Shown here: positions 18,021 through 26,252 of the stretch, piece after piece
Position numbering within the stretch: the stretch's first letter is position 1
How the letters are laid out: each line of letters starts with the position of its first letter
Assembly: GCF_002245895.1 (NCBI RefSeq)
Contig: NZ_NPJZ01000001.1
Location: 4,314,501-4,378,500 of the forward strand
Length of the DNA stretch: 64,000 nt
Direction of reading: 5' to 3'
Source: Rhodococcus sp. OK302
Lineage (GTDB): Bacteria > Actinomycetota > Actinomycetes > Mycobacteriales > Mycobacteriaceae
Program-made: the position numbers and the translations under genes
Notes under the pieces: generated by a model
What the model was told of the DNA's origin: nothing
Seen by the model: only the letters and a program-made list of their open reading frames with translations
Databases searched by the model: none

Positions 18021-18323
18021 GTTGGTGAGCAGCAAACCCGGCCCTTTAGGGCCAGGTAGTTGATTAACATGACAAAGCCACACTGCCCGGTCAGCAGCGG
18101 TTCGCATTCTTTCGATTCGCCTCTGCCGAGTGGACTTCCGGTTCCCACTTGCCTGCGCGACGGCGTGAGCACGTTCGCTTACCGAATCACCGAACCGGGC
18201 ACAGTCCTCCGAAATCAACACGGTCGTCGCAACCCCTCATGTGAGAATGTCGCGACCACCGTGTTAACCACAATTCACGCTGTGGGGCCTTCATCGTTCT
18301 CGTCCGACTAGTTCTGAGTCCGA
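18021..18323. other. intergenic: IS right end then no supported gene
   Basis: After the hairpin at 18038-18056 the remaining DNA shows no coding character. It separates the transposon from the first immunity-type gene. Confidence 0.4.
18038..18056 (+). other. IS605-type right-end hairpin and possible guide-RNA 3-prime scaffold
   Basis: CCGGCCC (18038-18044) pairs with GGGCC-A-GG (18049-18056) around a TTTA loop, leaving one bulged A. Imperfect hairpins with such bulges mark the right end of IS200/IS605 elements. In TnpB systems the omega RNA scaffold ends here and the guide comes from the adjoining flank, so the guide would start a few bases after the hairpin, around 18060-18065. Confidence 0.6.
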
Positions 18324-18665
18324 CTAATCAAGTTCGGAAATCGCGACCAGTCCGCCGAGATACCCAGCATCGGAATACGCCTTGGCGAGAAGGATTCCGA
18401 GCTCACTGAGCGCTTCGTGGTCGCCGCCGTATGCAACAAACATCCCGGCTTCGGGATCGGTGCTGAATCGGCCTTCCAGATTCGGCGCATCGCGTCCGAC
18501 CACTGCGTGAGCCACCGAAGCCCAGTCGTATCCACCCCCCTCGAACCCTTCAACTTGCTCGAATACAGCTGCGACTCTGCCGAAGTGCTGGTCCGTGAGC
18601 ATCAGTGACCATTTTCCCGGTGACGTCTCGAAAAGCTGCAGAGGTTCGATCGAAGGTGATGTCAT
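18324..18665 (-). CDS. Imm51-type immunity protein
   Basis: This is a 113-residue cytoplasmic protein. The core FEGGGYDWASVAHAVV together with GRFSTDPEAGMFVAYGGDHE and LGILLAKAYSD matches the pattern I know for the Immunity-51 family, small proteins that neutralise toxins of polymorphic toxin systems. Its N-terminus (SPGKWSLMLTDQHFGRVAAV) fits the same family. No toxin gene lies beside it. It is the first of several immunity-type genes up to 23 kb. The start is the ATG at 18663-18665. Confidence 0.75.
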   Translation of the reverse strand: MTSPSIEPLQLFETSPGKWSLMLTDQHFGRVAAVFEQVEGFEGGGYDWASVAHAVVGRDAPNLEGRFSTDPEAGMFVAYGGDHEALSELGILLAKAYSDAGYLGGLVAISELD

Positions 18666-18841
18666 GCGTGCATTGAATCAGATCCGACTGACAGTGTGTT
18701 TCGATTGCCCACGGATTGAGCGAATGCAACGGCGACGAGGGAGAGCCGTTCTCGGGTATAGGTTTCCGGATCATTGACAGTCAACCCGCCCGAGCGTTGC
18801 CACGAAGGCAACATGGTGTGATGCGCTCAAACTCGCCCCAA

Positions 18842-19048
18842 CTACCGCGCCGCGATCTGCCTCGCAGCGACCCTGACCTGGATCAACTCTTCTACTTGAT
18901 CGCGGAACCACGTAGGTGATGCGTCAAGGTACGCCTCACCATCAGGTGCCACTACCGATATCCAGTCGGGGCCATGCACATATGAGATCACCTGACCGAC
19001 CTCACCCCCAGAACCCGGGTTCGTCGCGACCATGAGCGTTTTCAGCAC
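18842..19048 (-). pseudogene. SMI1/KNR4-type (SUKH) immunity protein, C-terminal fragment
   Basis: This frame of 68 codons reads GSGGEVGQVISYVHGPDWIS, then VVAPDGEAYLDASPTWF. SUKH-superfamily immunity proteins end in just this way (G..GQV..W.H.......A.SF..FL). The N-terminal half of the domain (W..LP..Y..FL...NG) is missing, and I could not find it intact upstream, so the gene is probably truncated or frameshifted. It may still be translated from the ATG at 19046-19048. Confidence 0.5.
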
Positions 19049-19553
19049 GGCAGAAGTCGATCCCCCGTCGAGACGAACCGACGGTTCGATACCCAGACAG
19101 CGATGATGGAGCCGAGGTTGAGTCGCCGTCCGGCGAATAACACTTCAGCGTGCTGGGCTTGCGTCAGCGAGGGGAGCAGTTCACCGCTCACAAGAAGCGT
19201 CCGGTGTAGCCAATGTTGCCGTCGCCAGAGAGATGACGGGGTGGCGTTGACGGCTGGCGATTGTCGACGACATGCTCTACGAGTTGCCTTTCCCCTCGAT
19301 TTCAGTCGGCAGACGCGGTGGCGGTGTAACGGTAACGCGAGGAACGATCCGCGAAACAACTATGGCAACAACAGAATTCGTAATCGAAATCAATATGGCA
19401 CCGACCCTAGAGCAGCAGCGCCGTTCCTGCCGAACAATCGTCCTGCGGTAACCGACGTATGCCGCCCTGACGGCCTGTCGCGAACATCCACGCCAGTGAG
19501 CGTGCCGCCCGCAGCCCGGCGTGCAGACGGCAGTCGGGAGCCAACCCGGCTCC
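19049..19553. other. intergenic, possible decayed coding DNA
   Basis: This 505-bp stretch may include the lost N-terminal part of the SUKH gene, but no single frame supports it. No repeats or RNA genes were noticed. Confidence 0.35.
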
Positions 19554-19925
19554 TCAGCCCTCGCGCCTCGCCACCTCAGTCAGTTGGTCGAAAGTTCGCA
19601 CGAGCACCTCGCGTCGTTGCACCTTGTGGTCAGGCTTAGGCTCCAACCCGTCGATCGCCCCGTCCCACACTGCCAGGAACCGGTCTTTCCAGCCGACGAT
19701 GGTCTCCGGGTCGGGCAGGCAGACCCCGACATAACGCTGCTGCGCGATCAAGTGGAGTAACTCCAGGTTGCACGGCACTGCAACGCCCCAGTACTCGTCC
19801 GGCTCGATATCGACCAGGTCGCCGGACATAGCCGTGGTTACCTCGTCGACGAGCCTGCCGGTCAGGTCCGAAAGATGATCGGCGGCGGTGTCGTCGTCGA
19901 AGTTACCGCTGCCCCAGGTCCCCAT
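19554..19925 (-). CDS. DUF4259 domain protein
   Basis: This 123-residue protein opens with MGTWGSGNFDDDTAADHLSD, the hallmark of DUF4259 proteins (MG.WG.G.F.ND.A.D). The remainder is helical, with CLPDPETIVGWKDRFL typical of the family. DUF4259 proteins are often found in immunity-gene arrays, and the neighbours here (Imm51, SUKH fragment, DMP19) agree. The biochemical role is unknown. The start methionine is fixed by the family motif. Confidence 0.8.
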   Translation of the reverse strand: MGTWGSGNFDDDTAADHLSDLTGRLVDEVTTAMSGDLVDIEPDEYWGVAVPCNLELLHLIAQQRYVGVCLPDPETIVGWKDRFLAVWDGAIDGLEPKPDHKVQRREVLVRTFDQLTEVARREG

Positions 19926-20229
19926 GGTGTCCGTACCCTCCCGCGTCCGATTCTGGCGATATTAAACCAGACGGCCCCGACGTTCCGCTGATCGGCGGGC
20001 CCCGCCCCGGGGGAATCGCACGCAATCGCGTACTACCCGTTCGCGCGTGCCGTCTGGACCACTCATCAGTCCGCGAGGACGGAGACGGTCATCGACGCCG
20101 GACGCCACCGTGCGCGGCACGGTCGATCTCGGTAGTTAGGCGGGAAATGTGGTCATCGACTGGCCGCCCCGGCGCTGGACCCAAGAACGTATAATCACCC
20201 CAGTTCAGGACGCCGACTAGGATCTCCGC

Positions 20230-20976
20230 GTGACAGAGAAACGATTCGACGCCAACGTAACGTACCGCGTCACCGGCGTCGACCTCACTGATACCGCCAT
20301 CGTCCTGACCCTTGCCGATATGCAAACACTCACGGAGCCGTTCCGGCGCCATGTTCGACTGGAAAAGGCGACACCCGCAGAGCGAGAGCAGTGGCGGCTG
20401 ACCGATGACGGGCACGGCGTGAACTGGCCGAAGCTGTGGGAGCCGAGCTCTGAGGGAATGGTGAGTGTGTGGGCGATCCTGCAGGATCGCCTCTACGACG
20501 CCGCACTGGCCCGACTCAAGACCGCCGATTGGAACATGGATGCAATCTCGCCGCGTGACTGCGATCTGGTCGCTCTGTGGCGAGCGGAGGCCGACATCAA
20601 CAACGGAGGGTTTCTGCAGTTCCTCGGAAACTGGGGTATCTGCAATCATGACACCGCAGTCGCCGCACTGGAGGCCATCGGCGCCACGGTGGCCGCCAGC
20701 ATCCTGCGGAGGATGTTCAATGTCGTTGAACTGCACTTCGCCGTCGGCGGGATCGAGTCGATCTCGGACATCCACGACCGTCTTACCGAGGTCGACAAGG
20801 AACATCTGGAGAAGTTGGACGAGGCATTCTGGGAATTCCCCGACCCGCTCACCCGCCTCGTTGTGCAGCACTACGGCCGTGAGCAAGCGTCGGGTGAAGG
20901 GACGCGCATGATCACGACCACTGAGATCACGAGCCGGACGGACAGCCACCGGTTGCCGCAGCTGCCAGCAGGGTAG
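20230..20976 (+). CDS. DUF2442-DMP19 fusion protein
   Basis: This 248-residue protein has two recognisable parts. Residues about 5-75 look like DUF2442 (YRVTGVDLTDTAIVLTLADM, then ATPAEREQWRLTDDGHGVNW, P). Residues about 85-215 look like DMP19/DUF4375, with the key EADINNGGFLQFLGNWG at about 120-136, followed by ALEAIGATVAASILRRMF. DMP19 of Neisseria is reported as a DNA-mimic protein; the family is also common in immunity arrays. The C-terminal tail after about 220 is low-complexity. Start GTG at 20230 with AGGA upstream. The fusion of these two domains in one chain is notable. Confidence 0.75.
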   Translation: MTEKRFDANVTYRVTGVDLTDTAIVLTLADMQTLTEPFRRHVRLEKATPAEREQWRLTDDGHGVNWPKLWEPSSEGMVSVWAILQDRLYDAALARLKTADWNMDAISPRDCDLVALWRAEADINNGGFLQFLGNWGICNHDTAVAALEAIGATVAASILRRMFNVVELHFAVGGIESISDIHDRLTEVDKEHLEKLDEAFWEFPDPLTRLVVQHYGREQASGEGTRMITTTEITSRTDSHRLPQLPAG

Positions 20977-21188
20977 GTCCGAGCACATAAAACAGGCCCC
21001 ACGACCAGGGGGTGCAGGGCCGCGAGCAACTCCTCGCCCCAAAGTTCGCCGTGGGCAACGCCACATGCTTCGCACTGAGGGGTGTGGGTACTGGGCGGTG
21101 CTGTGTCCAAGACGAAAGAGCGGCGCGGTTCCGGTCAACGCGAGTCCTCCTCAATCCCTGTGGGGTGGTGCGCAGTTCGGCGTCGACC

Positions 21189-21443
21189 TCAGGCCGGCAG
21201 GCGGGAAACTCGGACGGGCCTGGTCCGCGACGTGTCCTCGGCAAGTGCCACTGTCGGAGTGGGGGGCATAGCGAACGCGACGGCCGCGCGTCCGGCTCGA
21301 ACTCGCTTTCGGCGGCCAAGCGGGGCGCCGCCAAGCATGGAGGACAAACCAAAGCCCAGCGCGAGGGCTACAGAAACTTGGATAGCTCCCGTTCGCCGAT
21401 TCTGCCGCTGTAACCGCGCGGCGACGGGGTCGACTGTACTCAT
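21189..21443 (-). CDS. short hypothetical protein with one hydrophobic segment
   Basis: This encodes 84 residues, starting MSTVDPVAARLQRQNRRTG and then IQVSVALALGFGLSSMLGG, a basic start followed by a transmembrane-like stretch. After about residue 43 the composition changes to Arg/Pro-rich and looks out of frame, so a frameshift or a chance frame is possible. The start codon lies inside the first copy of the 23-bp repeat. No homology is recognised. Confidence 0.3.
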   Translation of the reverse strand: MSTVDPVAARLQRQNRRTGAIQVSVALALGFGLSSMLGGAPLGRRKRVRAGRAAVAFAMPPTPTVALAEDTSRTRPVRVSRLPA

Positions 21444-21483
21444 GCGCTCATCTCAGCACGACTCATGCGCTCATCTCAGCACG
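21438..21483. repeat. perfect 23-bp tandem duplication
   Basis: Positions 21438-21460 and 21461-21483 are identical (unit begins ACTCATGCGC and ends CTCAGCACG). On the minus strand each copy carries an ATG, so the duplication doubles the possible start of the small frame at 21443. It looks like a recent slippage or repair product. Confidence 0.85.
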
Positions 21484-21612
21484 CCGAGCGAACCTTCATC
21501 CGCTAGTTGCCTTCCCTGCACTTTGCAAAATGGGCGCGGACGTTCGTCGTGGGCAGTGTGCTGAGCTCTGCGAGAAACGTCGGCAAGATTGGTGATCCAT
21601 CCGCCAAAAAGC

Positions 21613-21626
21613 TGTAACGTGTTACG
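21613..21626. promoter_or_regulatory. KstR/TetR-like operator before the thioesterase
   Basis: GTAAC-GT-GTTAC forms a perfect 5-bp inverted repeat around two bases, and the core AACnnGTT is that of KstR-type operators controlling sterol and lipid genes in Rhodococcus and Mycobacterium. It lies 45 bp before the thioesterase start. The outer consensus position at the right end differs, so the identity of the regulator is a guess. Confidence 0.4.
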
Positions 21627-21670
21627 TTTTTACTATTCGAGTGGATGAACTGAAAAGGAAGCCGGCAACG

Positions 21671-22462
21671 ATGGTCAGTTTCTTCACTAAGCACGGGGAC
21701 CTACTCACAGCGGAAGCGTTGGCGGTCAGCGCCTGGGCGCCGACCCAAGTGGGCGGTCACGCCGTGTGTGGTCTCCTTGCTCGCGAGCTCGAGACTCACT
21801 GTCCGCCCGGGTTCGTCCCGGCCCGGCTGACGGTGGACCTCTTCAAGCCGGTCTCGAACGCCCCGATCGAGGTGCGCAGCGAGGTCGTCCGCCAAGGCAC
21901 GAGAATCACCGCCGCGGATGCTTTCATCGTCCAAGACGAGCAGGTGCGGGCACGAGCCTCGGTGGTGTTCTTGACAACCGGAGCCGAGCCGGCGGGGCAG
22001 GTGTGGAGTCCGGAGGTGGACCTTCCTGTGCCTCCGGAAGGATGCGTCTCTCCACTGGGATCTCCGCCGCTGTTCAAGAGCAGCGACCGCGAGTGGACAC
22101 ACGATTTTGCGGCGAATCAGAACGCCGACCGCAAAATCTCGTGGTACAGCCTGCCCGCGCTCGTCGACGGTGAACCGATTTCGCCGTTCCAGCGCGCGGC
22201 GGTGCTCGGCGACACCACGAACCTCGTATGTCACTGGGGATCCGAGGGTGCCGGGTACATCAACGCGGACATGACCCTCACGTTGTCGCGACTGCCTCTC
22301 GGTTACGAACTGGGCCTGCGCGCGGACAACACTATTGCCACCGAAGGCATCTCGATCGGCACTGCAACGCTCTACGACAGGACCGGCCCGCTCGGCACCT
22401 GCGTGGTCACCGCAGTGTCTAACGCCCGTCGGCAGATCGACTTCGCTTCCTCTCAGCTCTGA
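21671..22462 (+). CDS. acyl-CoA thioesterase-family protein (TesB-like double hotdog)
   Basis: This encodes 263 residues. Two consecutive hotdog-like halves are visible: FVPARLTVDLFKPVSNAPIE and the VRSEVVRQGTRI region in the first, and HWGSEGAGYINADMTLTLSR with GISIGTATLYDRTGPLGTC in the second. This is the layout of TesB/YbgC-type acyl-CoA thioesterases that hydrolyse CoA esters. A related protein is encoded at 48527. The ATG at 21671 is preferred over GTG at 21641 because AAAAGGAAG lies upstream. A KstR-like site upstream suggests a lipid- or sterol-linked function. Confidence 0.75.
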   Translation: MVSFFTKHGDLLTAEALAVSAWAPTQVGGHAVCGLLARELETHCPPGFVPARLTVDLFKPVSNAPIEVRSEVVRQGTRITAADAFIVQDEQVRARASVVFLTTGAEPAGQVWSPEVDLPVPPEGCVSPLGSPPLFKSSDREWTHDFAANQNADRKISWYSLPALVDGEPISPFQRAAVLGDTTNLVCHWGSEGAGYINADMTLTLSRLPLGYELGLRADNTIATEGISIGTATLYDRTGPLGTCVVTAVSNARRQIDFASSQL

Positions 22463-22577
22463 GCAAGCGGCCCTCGTCCTGATATCAGGAAGGCGAATCA
22501 TGGGACCGGGTTCACCAGACAAGGTCAGTGCGTCCAGGCAGAAGCACCGTTACTGAAGACAACCCCGGGAGCCGGCT

Positions 22578-23084
22578 TCAGCTCTCCCAGCTAACGCTTC
22601 TCACCGTCCGATCCGGCATGAACTTGACTGTCAAAACTTGGTCCGACTCGAACGGCGGAAGGATGAAGTCGATCCAGCAGGCCAATTGGTTTGAATCATC
22701 ACGCATCACGACGAACGCGTGCGGAGTGAACTGTGTGATGAGTTGCCTTGCGCCGATGCTGCCGGTACGGAACTTCTGCAGGACAGAGTCCAGATAGGGG
22801 CGGGGAAGTTCCTCGGTGTGGAACTCGACGAAGGGAAGTGCTTGGCCACCATCGGCGATATCGCCCTCGAGAGCTCCCCTACCGGCTTGCAGTAGTTCGG
22901 GAAAAGCATCCAGAACACCGCTGACCCGGCTAAGAAGGGTGTCGTCTTCGCTGGCATTTTCGAAGATATGCACCCAAACCTGCACAGGACCGTGATCGGT
23001 GTGGAAGGTGACGTCACCTGCATACCCCTCGAAAGTATCGAAAGTGAGTTGTCCGGCTCGTCGCGTAGTGATGGTCGTTTCCAT
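22578..23084 (-). CDS. uncharacterised protein, DUF2004-like
   Basis: This 168-residue soluble protein contains FDTFEGYAGDVTFHTDHGPV followed by QVWVHIFENASEDD. That segment recalls DUF2004-type proteins, which are found in immunity-gene neighbourhoods, but the match is weak. The C-terminal half (TPHAFVVMRDDSNQLACWID) is a predicted beta-rich part with no known motif. It lies close to the immunity-type genes at 18-21 kb and may belong to that group. Start ATG at 23082-23084, with GTGAGG nearby upstream. Confidence 0.6.
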   Translation of the reverse strand: METTITTRRAGQLTFDTFEGYAGDVTFHTDHGPVQVWVHIFENASEDDTLLSRVSGVLDAFPELLQAGRGALEGDIADGGQALPFVEFHTEELPRPYLDSVLQKFRTGSIGARQLITQFTPHAFVVMRDDSNQLACWIDFILPPFESDQVLTVKFMPDRTVRSVSWES

Positions 23085-24230
23085 GCCTCACTATCCCATT
23101 GAGCCTGGGCGACGCCCGCTGCGGCAAAGTCGGGGCGACGGGTTTGCCGGAGTGCCTGAGTGCCGGTGTGTCTGGGTATGGGTAGAGACCAGAGTGTTGA
23201 CACGGAATCGCTGGATGGTGCCATGCCGAGGGTTCCCTGTCCGATTGTCAGATGACCGTAGGAGGTTCATTCGTCGCTCTGCACTCCATTGCCGTGCATC
23301 GTTCAGTCATCCAACGTTTCCTCGATGATCGGTTCGAGAGCGCGATTGGCTTCGGGTGAAAGGTTTTTCGGTCAGAGCGTCGACGGCGTCGAAGAGTTCT
23401 TCGCGTTCCAGGGTATAGAGAAATTGGTGCTTACGGTTGATGCAGCGCATTCTGTTCATCATCTCCGGTTGAGTGCTGAGCTTGGCCCTCAGTGCCGTCG
23501 CCGTGCGCCTCGGCTTGCACTGGGCAGACACTTTCCCTTACAGCAGCGCGTCCGAGTGGCGCTACTTCGGCATTGCAATCGCCGCCGTGATCGTGGCGAT
23601 CGGAGGGTCGGCCACGACGGTGTTCGTGTGCGGGTTTTCACACCAGGGTTCAGCAAAATGCGTTGCACAACAGGGCAATGCCGGATTCGCAGTTGCCGAT
23701 CCCCCGCTCGCATTCCTCGAGCGTGGGGCCGAGACGATCACGCCTGGGGTCCGCTCGAGCAGCAAATCAATTGTCTCGGCAACCGAGTCCCCGGCATCAG
23801 CGGTCACCTCCGGAGTCACCCCTGCCGCACGTATGCCCGTAGAGCTGACAACCGCTCCCCGCCCGAATGTGATCGCGTAGGTCCGAAGTCGGAATGCCTT
23901 CAGCTGTTCGAAGAGCAGCCCAAGCCGGTCATCGCCACCAGTGGTGCCACAGTGCGACAACCTCAGCCGCACGATCGGGCGTCGTCGTTGGCGAGGCCAC
24001 TCAGGCGGAAGATCCATGCGTAGAACGTGCCAGCATCTCCGGAAAATCGCTATTACACCATCTCCTGAAAACCACTCTCAGGCAAGGATGTTCGCTCGAC
24101 CTCCGCAGTGACACCGTTGCCCGCTTCATCCGAGGCGCCGGTGTGGATATCGCAACTGGTTTCGGACGAGCCCAGCGGAAGGATTAGCTGGAATGTAACA
24201 ATTCGTCACTGAGACTCGATCTCTTTTCCT
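23085..24230. other. long stretch without a convincing gene
   Basis: Both strands carry open frames (for example minus 23562-24017, plus 23289-24023), but none has a recognisable domain, and frames on opposite strands overlap fully. A hydrophobic run on the plus strand near 23560-23630 is probably chance. This may be decayed coding DNA. Confidence 0.4.
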
Positions 24231-25898
24231 GTGACTAGCCTTCCCCATCGCAACCGCCTCTGCGAGATCCCCATTCGTTCATCGGCCCTCTGCGCGGTAA
24301 TGACGGCCGCCCTGCTGGCATCCGCCCCTGCCGCAATCGCCGCTCCCGCAGCCGACGCTCCCGCGGCCTGCGTGCCATTCGGCACCGCGCAGTTACCGCC
24401 TGGGCTTCCGTCCTTCGGCAGTCGTGATGGACTTACCAACCTCCCGGTGTTCAATGATCAAACCGCCCCGACCAGCATCGAACTGCGAACGCAGACAACA
24501 CAGTTCAACAGGTTCTGGGACTACGCACTCGTCGACCACGCGTTGCTGACGCGGCCCCGGGTGTGGAACGGACCCAACCTCGAGCCGTGGCGTTACGCGC
24601 CGCTGCCGGAATGCATGCGGGATCGCCTCGTTGGGATCTCGGTGGACGATGACGAGCTGATCGCCGTCGACGAGTCCGGCTGGATCTACACCATGGACAA
24701 TGCGTCACAGCAACCAACTGTGTGGAACTGGACGTCGGCGTTCGGCGCCCCCATGTGGACCGGTAAAGGCAAGCAGCTACCCGGCGGCGATCCAGGCACA
24801 TGGGCGCTGAGCGTCGGCTCCCCGTGGGACAACCAGACCTACGCCGACGTCGCGGGTCGACTCCACTACTTCGGGCTGGCGAAGATGACGATGATTCCCG
24901 CGCTCACCGGCGACGGCAGCCGCATCACCTACGCGGACCCGTGGCTGCCCGACGACTCCAGCTATGAAATCGGCGGGCCCGTAGGGGGCCGGTTCCAGTC
25001 GATGGCGCTTTCCTCATCGGCCTCGACGACCTTCGTCACGAATAAATACGGCGACATGTACACCCGCAACTTCGACATCGACTCCTCCGGAGGCGACTCG
25101 GTATTCTTCCGCTACAGCTGGGACGACCAGACGGGCAAGCCCACCGCTCCCAACTCCGCCTTCGAAGCGTGGTTCAAGAACTACGCCGCAATCCAATTGC
25201 CGGCGCAGGACTGGGTCCACCAGCCCAAGATCCCGGGCGAGATCACCTCGGCGATCAGCGTGCACTCCACCGGGGTCGGCCCGAATCGTCGGGAGCTGCG
25301 CGTGGCCGGGAAGCAGGACGGACGCACCGGGTTCTGGCACAAGGATCTGACCGCCCCGGTGTGGGAGTTCACGCCCACCGACGCTCCGCTGCCCGGCACC
25401 GAGCTGGCGAACTCACCGGCCGACCGATCCTCGGACACGCTCGCGCCCGCAGTGCCGTGGAACCTGTCTGCAACCCTGCCTGCCCGCGACACCCTCGTCG
25501 ACGGGCAGTTGCTCGTCGACTGGCAGGTTCCGTATTCGATTCTCGATCCACGCCTGCTGGACGAGGCCGGACTGAAGGCGGGGCCCTCCGGGTACCGACT
25601 CTCGGTGGAGCACTTCGATCCCGTGGCCACCACCCGTCCTGGGACAGTGACGACGCCGGACGGAAAGACTCTGCCGGTGCTGATACACACCGCGGACGGG
25701 CTCCGGGTCGCTCCACGCGGTGCTGGTCTGGACGATCAGCCGCGGCAGCTGGTGGGCGCCATCGAGATTCCCCGTGCGGCCTTCGATTCGCGGAGCACCG
25801 ATCCGGCCCTCGACACGTTCATCCGCGACTGGGGTCGGGGTAAACGGATCGTGCCGATCACCCTCAGCGCTACGGATCACGACCTGGTAGTGCGGTGA
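24231..25898 (+). CDS. large secreted protein of unknown function
   Basis: This encodes 555 residues. An N-terminal export signal is visible (ALCAVMTAALLASAPAAIAA, cleavage near residue 38-42, after which the chain is Ala/Pro-rich). The mature part has repeated short aromatic-rich turns (LVGISVDDDELIAVDESGWI, YADVAGRLHYFGLAKM, SSASTTFVTNKYGDMY) that would suit a beta-propeller, but I recognise no named family. GTG at 24231 is the first start; no good ribosome-binding site is seen, and an ATG 23 codons in is an alternative that still leaves a signal peptide. It is followed by a gap before the broken gene at 26253. Confidence 0.7.
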   Translation: MTSLPHRNRLCEIPIRSSALCAVMTAALLASAPAAIAAPAADAPAACVPFGTAQLPPGLPSFGSRDGLTNLPVFNDQTAPTSIELRTQTTQFNRFWDYALVDHALLTRPRVWNGPNLEPWRYAPLPECMRDRLVGISVDDDELIAVDESGWIYTMDNASQQPTVWNWTSAFGAPMWTGKGKQLPGGDPGTWALSVGSPWDNQTYADVAGRLHYFGLAKMTMIPALTGDGSRITYADPWLPDDSSYEIGGPVGGRFQSMALSSSASTTFVTNKYGDMYTRNFDIDSSGGDSVFFRYSWDDQTGKPTAPNSAFEAWFKNYAAIQLPAQDWVHQPKIPGEITSAISVHSTGVGPNRRELRVAGKQDGRTGFWHKDLTAPVWEFTPTDAPLPGTELANSPADRSSDTLAPAVPWNLSATLPARDTLVDGQLLVDWQVPYSILDPRLLDEAGLKAGPSGYRLSVEHFDPVATTRPGTVTTPDGKTLPVLIHTADGLRVAPRGAGLDDQPRQLVGAIEIPRAAFDSRSTDPALDTFIRDWGRGKRIVPITLSATDHDLVVR

Positions 25899-26252
25899 AT
25901 TCACACCAGACGATCTGAGACGGTTTGCGTCGCCCCGGCTCGAACTGGTTAGCCTCATACGTGCTCGCCTGGAGTTGCGGGTGGCGGGTATGGCCCAGGT
26001 CTCCTTGCCGCGTTGGACGGCTCGAGGGGAATGGCCGCCCGCTACCCGCCGATAACTCGACCGCTGATACGAAAACCGGGGTGAGGTGCGCCCGCGCGGT
26101 TATCGACACGGCCAACGAAAATGGCCACGGAGCGGAGGGAAGGACACCTCGGAACGGGCCGCCGCCCTGTGCGGGGCCGCACCAGTCACCGCTCATGAGA
26201 GCGTCAAGAGACAGGCCCCGCGGAGGTGTCTTCTGCAGTTGTCGGAGGCACC
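25899..26252. other. intergenic, no supported gene
   Basis: Nothing with coding character is visible in this 354-bp stretch between the secreted-protein gene and the convergent broken dehydrogenase gene. Confidence 0.4.

Larger units (their letters stand above)
16515..18062. mobile_element. IS200/IS605-family element, left end lost
   Basis: The element contains divergent tnpA (minus, broken) and tnpB (plus, intact), followed by a right-end hairpin at 18038-18056. TnpA-type elements move as single strands and cut next to such hairpins. The left end and the 3-prime end of tnpA are gone, replaced by an OppF stump, so the copy cannot move by itself. The boundaries given are approximate. Confidence 0.7.
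20977..21670. other. mostly non-coding, with a tandem repeat and possible operator
   Basis: Overlapping frames on both strands lack clear domain content. The stretch holds one weak membrane-protein candidate (21189-21443), a perfect 23-bp tandem duplication (21438-21483) and a short palindrome before the thioesterase (21613-21626). Confidence 0.4.

Noticed and set aside
23473..23640. Hydrophobic plus-strand stretch resembling a membrane helix
   Set aside because: It has no good start or continuation and overlaps other equally weak frames; probably chance.
23562..24017. Minus-strand frame of 151 codons
   Set aside because: Part of it looks protein-like, but I recognise no domain, no ribosome-binding site is evident and another long frame covers the same DNA on the opposite strand.
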